A DNA stretch of 11,708 nt, taken from contig JAPLUX010000122.1 in the NCBI GenBank assembly GCA_026397455.1, positions 1 to 11,708 on the forward strand, in the 5' to 3' direction. The notes beneath the pieces were generated by a model. It did not search any database. It saw nothing but the letters and a program-made list of their open reading frames with translations, and had not been told where the DNA came from. Each line of letters opens with the position of its first letter. The stretch's first letter is position 1. A program made the position numbers and the translations under genes. Source of the DNA: Candidatus Aenigmatarchaeota archaeon (lineage in GTDB: Archaea > Aenigmatarchaeota > Aenigmatarchaeia > CG10238-14). Shown here in pieces: positions 1 to 5,207 of the stretch.

Positions 1-543
1 GACTTCGAAGAAATTAACGGTGTCATTGCTATAAAAAAATTCTTACAAAAAGTTCCACAAGACTGGGATTTGGAATTTGATGAATTCCTTAAATCCGTAA
101 AGACGACTATGATGTTTCAAAACTGGTTAGACGAATCAACAGAAGACCAGTTAATGACTAAATTTAGAGTCGCACCAGGAGAATTGTGGACGAGGTTGAG
201 TAATGCTGATTGGTTGTTGTATGCTTCACAAGAACTTGCACTATTATTGGGATATAAAAAATTATTAACTGATTTAAGAAAAGTTAGAGTGAGGATGAAG
301 TATGGAATTAAAGAAGAATTGTTACCTCTTGTTAGGTTAGAACAGATAGGTCGTGTGCGTGCAAGAAAGTTATTCAACGCTGGGTTAAAAACAATCGCAG
401 GTTTGAAGAAAGTACCATTATCGAGTTTAGAAAAAATTGTTGGAGCTAAAGTTGCTGCAGTGATAAAAAAACAATTAGGAGAAAAAGTTGAACTGATAAA
501 AGAACAAAAACAAAGAACATTATCAGGTTTCAAGGGGGAGTAG
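1..543 (+). CDS. hel308: Hel308-type superfamily 2 DNA helicase, C-terminal part (5' end outside window)
   Basis: The frame is open from base 1, so only the last 180 residues are visible; a TTG at 70 is internal and not the start. Hel308 (Hjm) is a 3'-5' ATP-dependent helicase acting on stalled forks; its motor domains lie upstream of the window. What is visible matches the end of the family: a helical 'ratchet' domain (residues about 24-100, with an NADWLLYAS-like stretch) and a C-terminal helix-hairpin-helix domain (LEQIGRVRARKLFNAG at about 113-128, second hairpin about 142-158). The last residues form a PCNA-binding-like motif, Q171-x-x-L174-x-x-F177, three residues before the stop; Hjm is known to bind PCNA in other archaea, so this is a reasonable inference. 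The stop codon TAG (541-543) lies inside the following tRNA gene. The family assignment is confident; the helicase motor itself cannot be checked here. Confidence 0.88.
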   Translation, partial: DFEEINGVIAIKKFLQKVPQDWDLEFDEFLKSVKTTMMFQNWLDESTEDQLMTKFRVAPGELWTRLSNADWLLYASQELALLLGYKKLLTDLRKVRVRMKYGIKEELLPLVRLEQIGRVRARKLFNAGLKTIAGLKKVPLSSLEKIVGAKVAAVIKKQLGEKVELIKEQKQRTLSGFKGE

Positions 544-619
544 TATAACTTGGTTAGTATCCAGGCTTCGGGTCTTTGAGAAAAAGCCTGTGATTCGGGT
601 TCAAATCCCGGCTTCCCCA
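534..619 (+). tRNA. tRNA-Pro(CGG) with a 12-nt intron, overlapping the hel308 stop codon
   Basis: A full cloverleaf can be drawn: acceptor GGGGGAG (534-540) with CTTCCCC (612-618), discriminator A619; T8-A9; D stem GTAT/GTAT (543-546, 557-560) with GG in the D loop; anticodon stem CAGGC (562-566) with GCCTG (586-590); variable loop 591-594; T stem TCGGG/CCCGG with T loop TTCAAAT (600-606). The anticodon stem encloses 19 nt instead of 7. Reading 32-36 as TTCGG gives anticodon CGG at 569-571, and the loop beginning TTCGGG with A73 fits archaeal tRNA-Pro. CCA is not encoded. The first 10 bases are shared with the helicase gene, so the tRNA is either processed from its transcript or has a promoter inside the coding region. 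The isotype depends on the intron placement. Confidence 0.88.
573..584 (+). other. Predicted 12-nt archaeal tRNA intron at canonical position 37/38
   Basis: Placing the cuts after 572 and 584 gives a relaxed bulge-helix-bulge: 567-569 (TTC) pairs with 580-582 (GAA), the fourth pair (G570/A579) is a mismatch, the 5' bulge is 571-573 (GGT) and the 3' bulge is 583-585 (AAA), each cut after its second base. The inner part is a minimal hairpin closed by C574-G578. The spliced loop would be TTCGGGA. The exact ends are inferred; a shift of one base (574-585) would leave TTCGGGT, common in archaeal tRNA-Pro. Confidence 0.65.
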
Positions 620-707
620 TTTGGAATAAATTTCTTGTAAAATTATAACACTCGCTATTCCTATCATTTAACTGACTAAAAATTTTCAATATTAAAACAC
701 TTACTTT

Positions 708-715
708 TTTAAATA
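708..715 (+). promoter_or_regulatory. TATA-like box upstream of the 288-aa membrane protein gene
   Basis: TTTAAATA lies within a T/A-rich run. It is centred about 23 bases before the ATG at 734, which would suit a leaderless transcript starting at that second ATG rather than at the ATG at 719. No Shine-Dalgarno sequence precedes either ATG. Confidence 0.4.
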
Positions 716-718
716 ATT

Positions 719-1585
719 ATGAATATTAATAATATGGCTTTTAATAAGAAAATACTACCTTTTTACTTAGGTTCTCTTGGAATATTTTTAATAATTTTTG
801 AACAGTTAAGTAATTTTTTCAAAATAAAACCTTTAACTTATTTTTACACTTCCACTTTGTGGTGTGGTTATATCTTAGTGATGGATAGTGCTGTTCACAT
901 ACTCAGTGGAAAATCATACATCATTAACCGACCGAAAAAATTCATCTTTATTGTTTTTTTATCTGCACTTCTTTGGTTGATTTTTGAATTTTACAACATA
1001 TTTCTGGGAGGATGGTATTATATCGGTATCCCTACAGAACCATGGAAGTGTATCAACTGTTATATAGCATTCTCAACTATACTCCCGGCTGTTTTCGAGA
1101 CTGCAGAGTTTATTAAAAGTCTAAGAATCTTTCAAAAAACTAGAATACAAAAAATTACAATTAATAAATCGTTATTATATTTCTCAATTTTGGTTGGTCT
1201 GATAATGATAGTTATGCCTTTCTTGTATTATTCCCCATACATGTGGGGTTTAGTTTGGATAGGTTTTATACTTCTTATTGATCCAATAAATTATTTATTT
1301 CATGAAAAATCATTGATAGAACAAATTAAATCAGGGAAGTTGAATGTAGTATTCTCCCTTTTCTTAGCAGGATATATTTGTGGATTTTTCTGGGAAGTTT
1401 GGAATTATTGGGCTTCTGCTAAATGGTATTATACAGTGCCGATTTTAGACGAGATTAAAATATTTGAGATCCCATTCTTAGGTTTCTTTGCTTATGGTTT
1501 CTTTGCATGGGAACTCTATGTAATGTACTATTTTGTAAAATTATTACTCCCAAAGAAATTAGAAAAAGAATTAGAACTAAGATAA
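719..1585 (+). CDS. Polytopic membrane protein with an internal duplication, function unknown
   Basis: 288 residues with about eight hydrophobic segments. I do not recognise a characterised family. The protein has two related halves (about 45-130 and 176-270). Each has a leading segment with an LW/VW-x-G-x-I-L-x-x-D pattern, a [FW]E-x-x-N element before a WYY-x-x-P loop (F89-E90...W99-Y100-Y101...P105; W225-E226...W236-Y237-Y238...P241), and a closing hydrophobic segment ending in Glu (E127; E265). The second half's WEVWNYWxSxKWYY and KIFEIPFLGF stretches look like a family signature in uncharacterised membrane proteins. The conserved Trp/Glu/Asn residues at membrane edges loosely recall lycopene-cyclase-type integral membrane enzymes, but that is speculation. 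The start is uncertain: ATG 719 and ATG 734 (residue 6) are both possible. Its stop overlaps the convergent gene by 9 bases. Confidence 0.8.
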   Translation: MNINNMAFNKKILPFYLGSLGIFLIIFEQLSNFFKIKPLTYFYTSTLWCGYILVMDSAVHILSGKSYIINRPKKFIFIVFLSALLWLIFEFYNIFLGGWYYIGIPTEPWKCINCYIAFSTILPAVFETAEFIKSLRIFQKTRIQKITINKSLLYFSILVGLIMIVMPFLYYSPYMWGLVWIGFILLIDPINYLFHEKSLIEQIKSGKLNVVFSLFLAGYICGFFWEVWNYWASAKWYYTVPILDEIKIFEIPFLGFFAYGFFAWELYVMYYFVKLLLPKKLEKELELR

Positions 1586-2047
1586 TTTACATTTTTTCTT
1601 AAAAATATAGAAAGAACTCATTAAAAAACCAATCATTACTACTATAGCTGATAAAACAGGTACATACCATTGTATCGGTATCAGGAAAACAACATCCATT
1701 TCTAATATTGATGATGGCCAACTTATTAAGAAGTATAAAGAAACGTAGTAAAATATATCCCAAATTGCAAAAACCCATAAGAATACAGCTAATTTTTCCC
1801 ACCATTTCTTCCCTATTAATAATGCAAATGCAGCCAACATTACAATAGTTGAAGCCTCTCTTATTTGTTCTGTGAACAATAGTTCAGAAGGAAAATGTGG
1901 CGCCCAAGGCAAAATATAATATTCTTTCACAGCAGGAATCATTCTCAGGTAGACTACTACTATAGCTTCCAATAACCCCATCGCAATGCCAAAAATCGTT
2001 ATCAATAATAATCTAATATAAAATTCTTTTTTTATCTCATTTTTCAT
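1577..2047 (-). CDS. Small polytopic membrane protein, conserved but uncharacterised
   Basis: 156 residues with four or five hydrophobic segments (about 10-35, 64-80, 84-107, 117-124 with 128-149) and basic ends. Recognisable patterns include GLLEAIVVVYLR (24-35), REASTIVMLAAF (63-74), WDIFYYVSLYF (96-106) before WPSS (110-113), and a third block with MDVVFLIPIQWYVPVLSA (117-134). Charged and aromatic residues set in membrane segments suggest a conserved polar site, such as a transporter or small-molecule enzyme, but I cannot name a function. Its last 9 bases overlap the 3' end of the facing membrane-protein gene, so the two transcripts are antisense at their ends. The start ATG has a TATA-like box about 30 bases upstream and no SD. 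Confidence 0.8.
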   Translation of the reverse strand: MKNEIKKEFYIRLLLITIFGIAMGLLEAIVVVYLRMIPAVKEYYILPWAPHFPSELLFTEQIREASTIVMLAAFALLIGKKWWEKLAVFLWVFAIWDIFYYVSLYFLISWPSSILEMDVVFLIPIQWYVPVLSAIVVMIGFLMSSFYIFKKKCKLS

Positions 2048-2072
2048 ATTTTCTTTAAATAAATTGGATTTA

Positions 2073-2081
2073 TTAAATAAA
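2073..2081 (-). promoter_or_regulatory. TATA-like box for the 156-aa membrane protein gene
   Basis: On the minus strand this reads TTTATTTAA, centred about 30 bases before the ATG at 2047. The spacing fits a leaderless or near-leaderless transcript. It sits in the 39-base gap after the trmI stop codon. Confidence 0.45.
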
Positions 2082-2086
2082 CATTT

Positions 2087-2830
2087 TTAAAAAACTTTTC
2101 TAGCAAACGTCAACCAACCAGTATGCATAACTCCAGAAACTTCTGGTAGAGTATGTTTACCAACACGCCATTCCCTGTAAATATTCTCAATTGTTTTAAC
2201 TTGAGTGAAATTCAATTTTTCAATTTTTTTCCTCACGTTTATTACTTGTCCTATGTGTGGCGAGTAAACAACCAACCAACCACCCGGTTTCAATACATCA
2301 AAAACTTTTTCTATAACTTTTTCTGCATCTTCCATGTCCAGAGTAAACAAGTCAACATTCTTTTCATCTATACCTTTGGTAACATCTTTTTCTTTTGCGA
2401 CAACATTTTTCAGACCTACTAATTCAATGTTCTTTTTCACGACTTCAAAAAATTCTGGTCTTTTCTCATAAGTTACAATTTTTCCTTCATGGCAATAATT
2501 CGCTAAGAATATTATCAGAAAACCAGAGCCAGAACCAGCATCTACGATTAAACTATCAGGACTTATTCCAGTATAAGCTAGTATCATCGAAACATCTTTT
2601 GGTGTCACTATCTGTGGTAATCTTTTTGCTTTTCTCATTAGAACGTCTATCACATTTGGTTTAATAATCATGAATTCCTTTCCAGTATGTGTCTTTATTC
2701 TATCGCCAAACTTTTTTTTCTCCAGTTCAAACAAATCGATACTGCCATGTTCAGTGTTTAATTTTCTATCACTAATTTTTACTAAATAAGTTCCAGGACC
2801 TACTAACAGGACTAACTCATTTTCTTTCAT
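2087..2830 (-). CDS. trmI: tRNA (adenine-N1)-methyltransferase, TrmI family
   Basis: 247 residues, the usual length for archaeal TrmI, which uses SAM to make m1A at position 58 (and 57 in many archaea) in the tRNA T loop. The N-terminal beta domain (about 1-70) carries the HGSIDL turn (28-33). A family-typical RLPQIVTPKD stretch (70-79) leads into a Rossmann methyltransferase domain. SAM-binding motif I is D97-A-G-S-G-S-G103; the acidic ribose-binding residue is E122 in YEKR; the probable catalytic Asp is D165 in LDMED; YSPHIGQV (189-196) and the C-terminal HTGWLTFAR (236-244) are also typical. It starts 12 bases after the htpX stop, so it is probably the last gene of a lemA-htpX-trmI transcript. 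Its link to the membrane-stress genes is positional only. Confidence 0.92.
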   Translation of the reverse strand: MKENELVLLVGPGTYLVKISDRKLNTEHGSIDLFELEKKKFGDRIKTHTGKEFMIIKPNVIDVLMRKAKRLPQIVTPKDVSMILAYTGISPDSLIVDAGSGSGFLIIFLANYCHEGKIVTYEKRPEFFEVVKKNIELVGLKNVVAKEKDVTKGIDEKNVDLFTLDMEDAEKVIEKVFDVLKPGGWLVVYSPHIGQVINVRKKIEKLNFTQVKTIENIYREWRVGKHTLPEVSGVMHTGWLTFARKVF

Positions 2831-2842
2831 AATATCTTTAAT

Positions 2843-3745
2843 CTACATAGAACGTAAAACTTTAATACGTTGACGAACATCGGGATGTGTGGCAAACAAT
2901 GAATCTAACGCGCTTTTAGTAGGGTCAACAAAGAACAAATGTGATACAGCTTCGCTCACCTTCATTTTACCTTCATTAACCTTCATGATTTTTTCTAATG
3001 CTGAAGCCAAACCTTCAGGATATCGTGTCAACTCGGCAGATGAAGCATCAGCTAGAAATTCTCTCCTTCTCGATACGGCAAGCTGGACCAACCTGACTAT
3101 AATTGGTGCGAATATGGCTAGGATAAAACCTACAATAATCAACAAACCAAAACCTTTCTCTTCATCCCTATTTCTTCTACCACCACCAAACCAGAAACTT
3201 CTCATGAGCAAATCACTCAATATAGCAACTAAACCAACAAGAACAGCAATGTAAGTAGCAAACCTTATGTCATAATTCCTTATGTGTGACATTTCATGTC
3301 CTATCACACCTTCCAGTTCATCTCTTTTTAGATTGTCCAACAAGCCAGTCGTCACAGCAATACTCGCATGTTGTGGATCTTTTCCAGTCGCGAATGCATT
3401 CATCTCTTCACTATTAACGACGTATATTTTTGGTTTCGGTATTCCAGCTGCTATTGCTAAACCTTCAACAACGTCAATCAAGTGGGTGTATCTTCTGTCA
3501 TTCTCATTGATTGGTTTCGCTTTGGTAGCTGCAAGAACAACTTTGTCTCCATAGCTGTACGTCCCATAACTGTATATAATAATGAAAATTCCGGCAAAAG
3601 TAAGAAAACCAAAAGAAAAACCAGGTGTTAAAATCTCAGCGATTACATAAACTAAACCGATTAAAAAAGAAAAGACTAGAATACCGAGTAACACAGAGTC
3701 TCTTTTGTTCTTTGAAATTTGATCGTAGAAACTAATTTTTTCCAT
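2843..3745 (-). CDS. htpX: HtpX-type membrane zinc metallopeptidase (M48B)
   Basis: 300 residues from ATG 3745. HtpX degrades misfolded membrane proteins, with its active site facing the cytoplasm. The zinc site is H150-E-x-x-H154 (GHEMSH), with third ligand E229 in REFLADASS. There are two N-terminal membrane segments (about 18-38 and 44-62), a soluble stretch with NAFATGKDP (116-124), then two more segments (about 163-182 and 200-222). The C-terminal LFATHPDVRQRI is typical of the family. A TTG at 3748 would add one residue, but the ATG is preferred because it shares its A with the lemA stop (TGATG), a classic translational-coupling arrangement. It probably acts together with LemA, a frequent neighbour. 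Confidence 0.94.
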   Translation of the reverse strand: MEKISFYDQISKNKRDSVLLGILVFSFLIGLVYVIAEILTPGFSFGFLTFAGIFIIIYSYGTYSYGDKVVLAATKAKPINENDRRYTHLIDVVEGLAIAAGIPKPKIYVVNSEEMNAFATGKDPQHASIAVTTGLLDNLKRDELEGVIGHEMSHIRNYDIRFATYIAVLVGLVAILSDLLMRSFWFGGGRRNRDEEKGFGLLIIVGFILAIFAPIIVRLVQLAVSRRREFLADASSAELTRYPEGLASALEKIMKVNEGKMKVSEAVSHLFFVDPTKSALDSLFATHPDVRQRIKVLRSM

Positions 3746-4296
3746 CAAAATTCCACTTTGACTGGTTTTCTTTCGGTCTCTGTTGCTTCAAAGAATTCTC
3801 TTGATTTTGCTCCACTTGCAAAAAATGACCCGGGTATCGTTGTTATTGTGTTATTGTAATTCAACACAGAGTCGTTGTAGAATTGTCTTGAATAAGCAAC
3901 TTTACTCTCGATTCCATCCAATTGTTCTTGTAACAGTTTAAAATTCTCACTCGCTTTTAAGTTCGGATAATTTTCTGCTAATGCAAAAATTGTTTTCAAC
4001 GCTCTTGACATTTCACTATCTGCCTTAACCCTAGTTTTCATATCCCCTGCTTTCATCATGTTTTCTCTTGCTTTTGTTACCATGCTTATTGCATCCTTCT
4101 CATGTTTCATATAACCCTTTACTGTCTCGACTAGATTTGGGACAAGGTCTGCTCTTTTCTTCAATTGAACGTCTATCTGAGACCATGCGTTGTCGATTCT
4201 GTTCGACAGTACTCTTATCTTGTTTATGTAGTATACGACTATACCGATTACAACCAATACTATTGCACCCAAAAAAATCAAAGGTTCAAAAACCAA
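3745..4296 (-). CDS. lemA: LemA family membrane-anchored coiled-coil protein
   Basis: 183 residues, close to the family norm. It has one N-terminal membrane helix (about 5-24) followed by a long helical region. Family-typical stretches are NRIDNAWSQIDVQLKKRADL (32-51), PNLVETVKGYMKHE (53-66), an AENYPNLKASENF block (112-124), ESKVAYSRQFYNDSVLNYN (130-148) and the C-terminal IPGSFFAS. The molecular role of LemA is not settled; it is often encoded beside htpX, as here. The start is a TTG at 4296: no ATG lies in a suitable place, and GGGGTGAT at 4300-4307 forms a strong Shine-Dalgarno site at a proper distance. It is the first gene of the minus-strand cluster. Confidence 0.93.
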   Translation of the reverse strand: MVFEPLIFLGAIVLVVIGIVVYYINKIRVLSNRIDNAWSQIDVQLKKRADLVPNLVETVKGYMKHEKDAISMVTKARENMMKAGDMKTRVKADSEMSRALKTIFALAENYPNLKASENFKLLQEQLDGIESKVAYSRQFYNDSVLNYNNTITTIPGSFFASGAKSREFFEATETERKPVKVEF

Positions 4297-4299
4297 ATT

Positions 4300-4307
4300 A
4301 TCACCCC
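4300..4307 (-). promoter_or_regulatory. Shine-Dalgarno site fixing the TTG start of lemA
   Basis: On the minus strand the sequence reads GGGGTGAT, matching the GGTGAT complement of the archaeal 16S 3' end. It is three bases from TTG 4296, with the GGTG core five bases away, and supports the non-ATG start. Confidence 0.7.
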
Positions 4308-4327
4308 AACTATTTTTATAGCGACTA

Positions 4328-4336
4328 ATATTTAAG
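4328..4336 (-). promoter_or_regulatory. TATA-like box of the lemA-htpX-trmI cluster
   Basis: TTAAATATT on the minus strand is centred about 36 bases before the TTG. Initiation about 25 bases downstream would begin near 4307 and give a very short leader that just includes the SD site. It lies in the shared region between the divergent lemA and mscL genes. Confidence 0.45.
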
Positions 4337-4348
4337 AGTTTTCTAAAC

Positions 4349-4356
4349 TATTTATT
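4349..4356 (+). promoter_or_regulatory. TATA-like box of mscL
   Basis: TATTTATT is centred about 26 bases before the mscL SD site, allowing a leader of roughly 10-15 bases. A second candidate, TTTAAATA at 4363-4370, would start transcription at the ATG itself and waste the SD, so it is less likely. Confidence 0.35.
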
Positions 4357-4377
4357 CTGAACTTTAAATAGTTTTTT

Positions 4378-4387
4378 AGGAGGGGTG
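4378..4387 (+). promoter_or_regulatory. Strong Shine-Dalgarno site of mscL
   Basis: AGGAGGGGTG lies with its AGGAGG core seven bases before ATG 4391. This is one of the strongest SD matches in the window and fixes the start codon. Confidence 0.75.
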
Positions 4388-4390
4388 TAA

Positions 4391-4675
4391 ATGGGATTCT
4401 TTAAAGAATTCATGGATTTTATGATTGAACAGAAGATAATCGCAGTAGCTTTAGCTTTCATAGTCGGTATCGCAACAGCTACATTAGTTCAAGCTCTAGT
4501 GAAAGACATAATAACTCCGATGTACAGTCCTTATCTTAGTTTTTTGGACCCTAAAGCCGAAATAACGATAGGTGCATCAAAGTTCTTGATCGGAGACTTC
4601 ATAATGCAATTAATAAACTGGATAGTGATTTTGCTAGTGGTTTTCATAATAGGTAAAAAAATTGCAAAAACCTGA
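4391..4675 (+). CDS. mscL: MscL-type large-conductance mechanosensitive channel, short form
   Basis: 94 residues, short for a family whose bacterial members are around 130-150. MscL opens a large pore when membrane tension rises and protects against osmotic downshock. Features in order: an amphipathic N-terminal helix (FFKEFMDFMIEQ, 3-14), TM1 (about 16-37) ending in LVKDIITPMY (36-45), which matches the family's slV-D-I-P-P region, a short loop, and TM2 (about 66-89). The protein stops right after TM2 at KKIAKT, so the cytoplasmic C-terminal helix bundle is absent; that part is dispensable for gating in studied channels. It is divergent from lemA-htpX, consistent with an envelope-stress theme. 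The family call is fairly sure because of the N-terminal helix and TM1 pattern. Confidence 0.82.
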   Translation: MGFFKEFMDFMIEQKIIAVALAFIVGIATATLVQALVKDIITPMYSPYLSFLDPKAEITIGASKFLIGDFIMQLINWIVILLVVFIIGKKIAKT

Positions 4676-4683
4676 TTTTTTTT
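4676..4683 (+). terminator. Oligo-T terminator after mscL
   Basis: Eight T residues directly follow the TGA stop, and further T-rich stretches follow up to 4731. Oligo-T tracts without a hairpin end transcription in archaea. Confidence 0.5.
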
Positions 4684-4743
4684 AAATATTTTTCTGTAAT
4701 TTAAAATCCATTTTTTATTTTCTTTTTTCTTCAATCAAAATTG

Positions 4744-4752
4744 TTTTATAAG
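4744..4752 (+). promoter_or_regulatory. TATA-like box in front of the candidate structured RNA
   Basis: TTTTATAAG is centred at about 4748. Initiation 24-26 bases downstream would fall at 4772-4774, the first bases of the outer stem of the inverted-repeat element. No protein start codon lies near this position on the + strand. The motif is nearly symmetrical, so the direction is not proven. Confidence 0.4.
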
Positions 4753-4771
4753 ATAATTGAGAACTAATCAT

Positions 4772-4833
4772 TAGAGTGCGCGTGCCTTACGGCCAATTAA
4801 AAGACCTCATAGAATTGAGGTCTATGCACTCTA
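4772..4833 (+). ncRNA. Candidate small structured RNA (three-helix element), function unknown
   Basis: A 62-base element closed by an 8-bp perfect stem: TAGAGTGC (4772-4779) with GCACTCTA (4826-4833), extendable by a G-U pair (4780/4825) only when read as + strand RNA. Inside are an 8-bp perfect hairpin, AGACCTCA (4802-4809) with TGAGGTCT (4816-4823) and a six-base loop, and a small GCC/GGC hairpin (4784-4793). Together they form a three-way junction. A TATA-like box lies at the right distance upstream. It ends one base before the stop codon of the minus-strand 66-aa gene, so it could instead act as that gene's 3' UTR or terminator: on the minus strand the inner hairpin is followed by TTTT and the small hairpin has a GTAA tetraloop. 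It is not a tRNA (no T loop), and I recognise no known RNA family. Confidence 0.45.
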
Positions 4834-4834
4834 T

Positions 4835-5035
4835 TCATTTCTTCTTTACCAGCTTCAGAATAACCACGATAAACATAATATAAGACAAACCAGTCAAAAA
4901 CGTTAGAAGATTAAATTTCGACATAAGGTCTTCCATACCAGCAACACGAACAGAGAAAACAAACCAAACACTCAATGCTATTATGGATATACCTATTACA
5001 CCAAGAATGATTAGCATTATGTCCAAAAATCTCAT
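4835..5035 (-). CDS. 66-aa two-helix membrane protein, unknown function
   Basis: The protein has two hydrophobic segments (about 5-29 and 45-62) joined by a short polar loop with AGMEDLMSKFN (32-42), and ends in KLVKKK, suggesting a cytoplasmic C-terminus. I recognise no family. The start is ATG 5035; there is no SD, but an A/T-rich TATA-like stretch lies about 25 bases upstream (5054-5066), inside the end of the preceding micro-gene. It is the last of three small minus-strand genes, and its stop is directly followed by the strong inverted-repeat element. Confidence 0.6.
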   Translation of the reverse strand: MRFLDIMLIILGVIGISIIALSVWFVFSVRVAGMEDLMSKFNLLTFLTGLSYIMFIVVILKLVKKK

Positions 5036-5063
5036 GAGAATGGTATAGGTTTCTTATTATTTA

Positions 5064-5180
5064 TTATTCCCGTGTTTCCCTTACTGATTTTCCACTCTTT
5101 TTTCTAGCTGCAATGTATTTTCTGATGTACAATCTTGGCAATTTTCTTAACCAAAGGTTGAATCTATTTTTTTTATTCAT
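5064..5180 (-). CDS. 38-aa very basic peptide, unknown function
   Basis: Too short for most gene finders, but preceded by a textbook SD (GGGAGGGATG, 5183-5192) with six bases between GGAGG and ATG 5180. It contains 14 Lys/Arg in 38 residues, with an aromatic/hydrophobic pattern (NLWLRKLPRLYIRKYIAA, 8-25) that could form an amphipathic basic helix. Such composition suggests nucleic-acid, ribosome or membrane binding, but this is only inference. It lies 27 bases after the zinc-ribbon gene stop and probably shares its transcript. Confidence 0.6.
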   Translation of the reverse strand: MNKKNRFNLWLRKLPRLYIRKYIAARKKSGKSVRETRE

Positions 5181-5182
5181 AA

Positions 5183-5192
5183 CATCCCTCCC
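5183..5192 (-). promoter_or_regulatory. Strong Shine-Dalgarno site of the 38-aa gene
   Basis: The minus strand reads GGGAGGGATG, two bases before ATG 5180, with the GGAGG core six bases from the ATG. This is the main evidence that the tiny ORF is translated. Confidence 0.7.
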
Positions 5193-5207
5193 AATGAAAA
5201 TTAGTAA

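Noticed and set aside
569..580. Reading the tRNA anticodon as TTG (Gln) in CTTTGAG
   Set aside because: That loop would need CGGGT paired with AAAAA as a stem, which fails; the perfect CAGGC/GCCTG stem and tRNA-Pro-like TTCGGG loop fit better with a 37/38 intron.
117..689. 190-aa open frame on the minus strand
   Set aside because: It runs antisense through the helicase C-terminus and the tRNA and has no protein-like pattern; it is a shadow of both.
2889..3554. Plus-strand ORFs of 121 and 90 aa inside htpX
   Set aside because: Antisense shadows of a clear peptidase gene.
4531..4734. 67-aa minus-strand ORF overlapping mscL
   Set aside because: Low-complexity Lys/Ile/Asn translation antisense to a well-supported channel gene; no start signals.
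4772..4833. The inverted-repeat element as a tRNA (7-bp acceptor-like stem plus A)
   Set aside because: No TTCRA-type T loop, no T8, and the internal hairpin has an 8-bp stem with a 6-base loop; it does not make a cloverleaf.
4772..4833. The element as a hammerhead ribozyme or fluoride riboswitch
   Set aside because: No CTGATGA/GAAA core on either strand and none of the fluoride consensus; only a generic three-way junction is seen.
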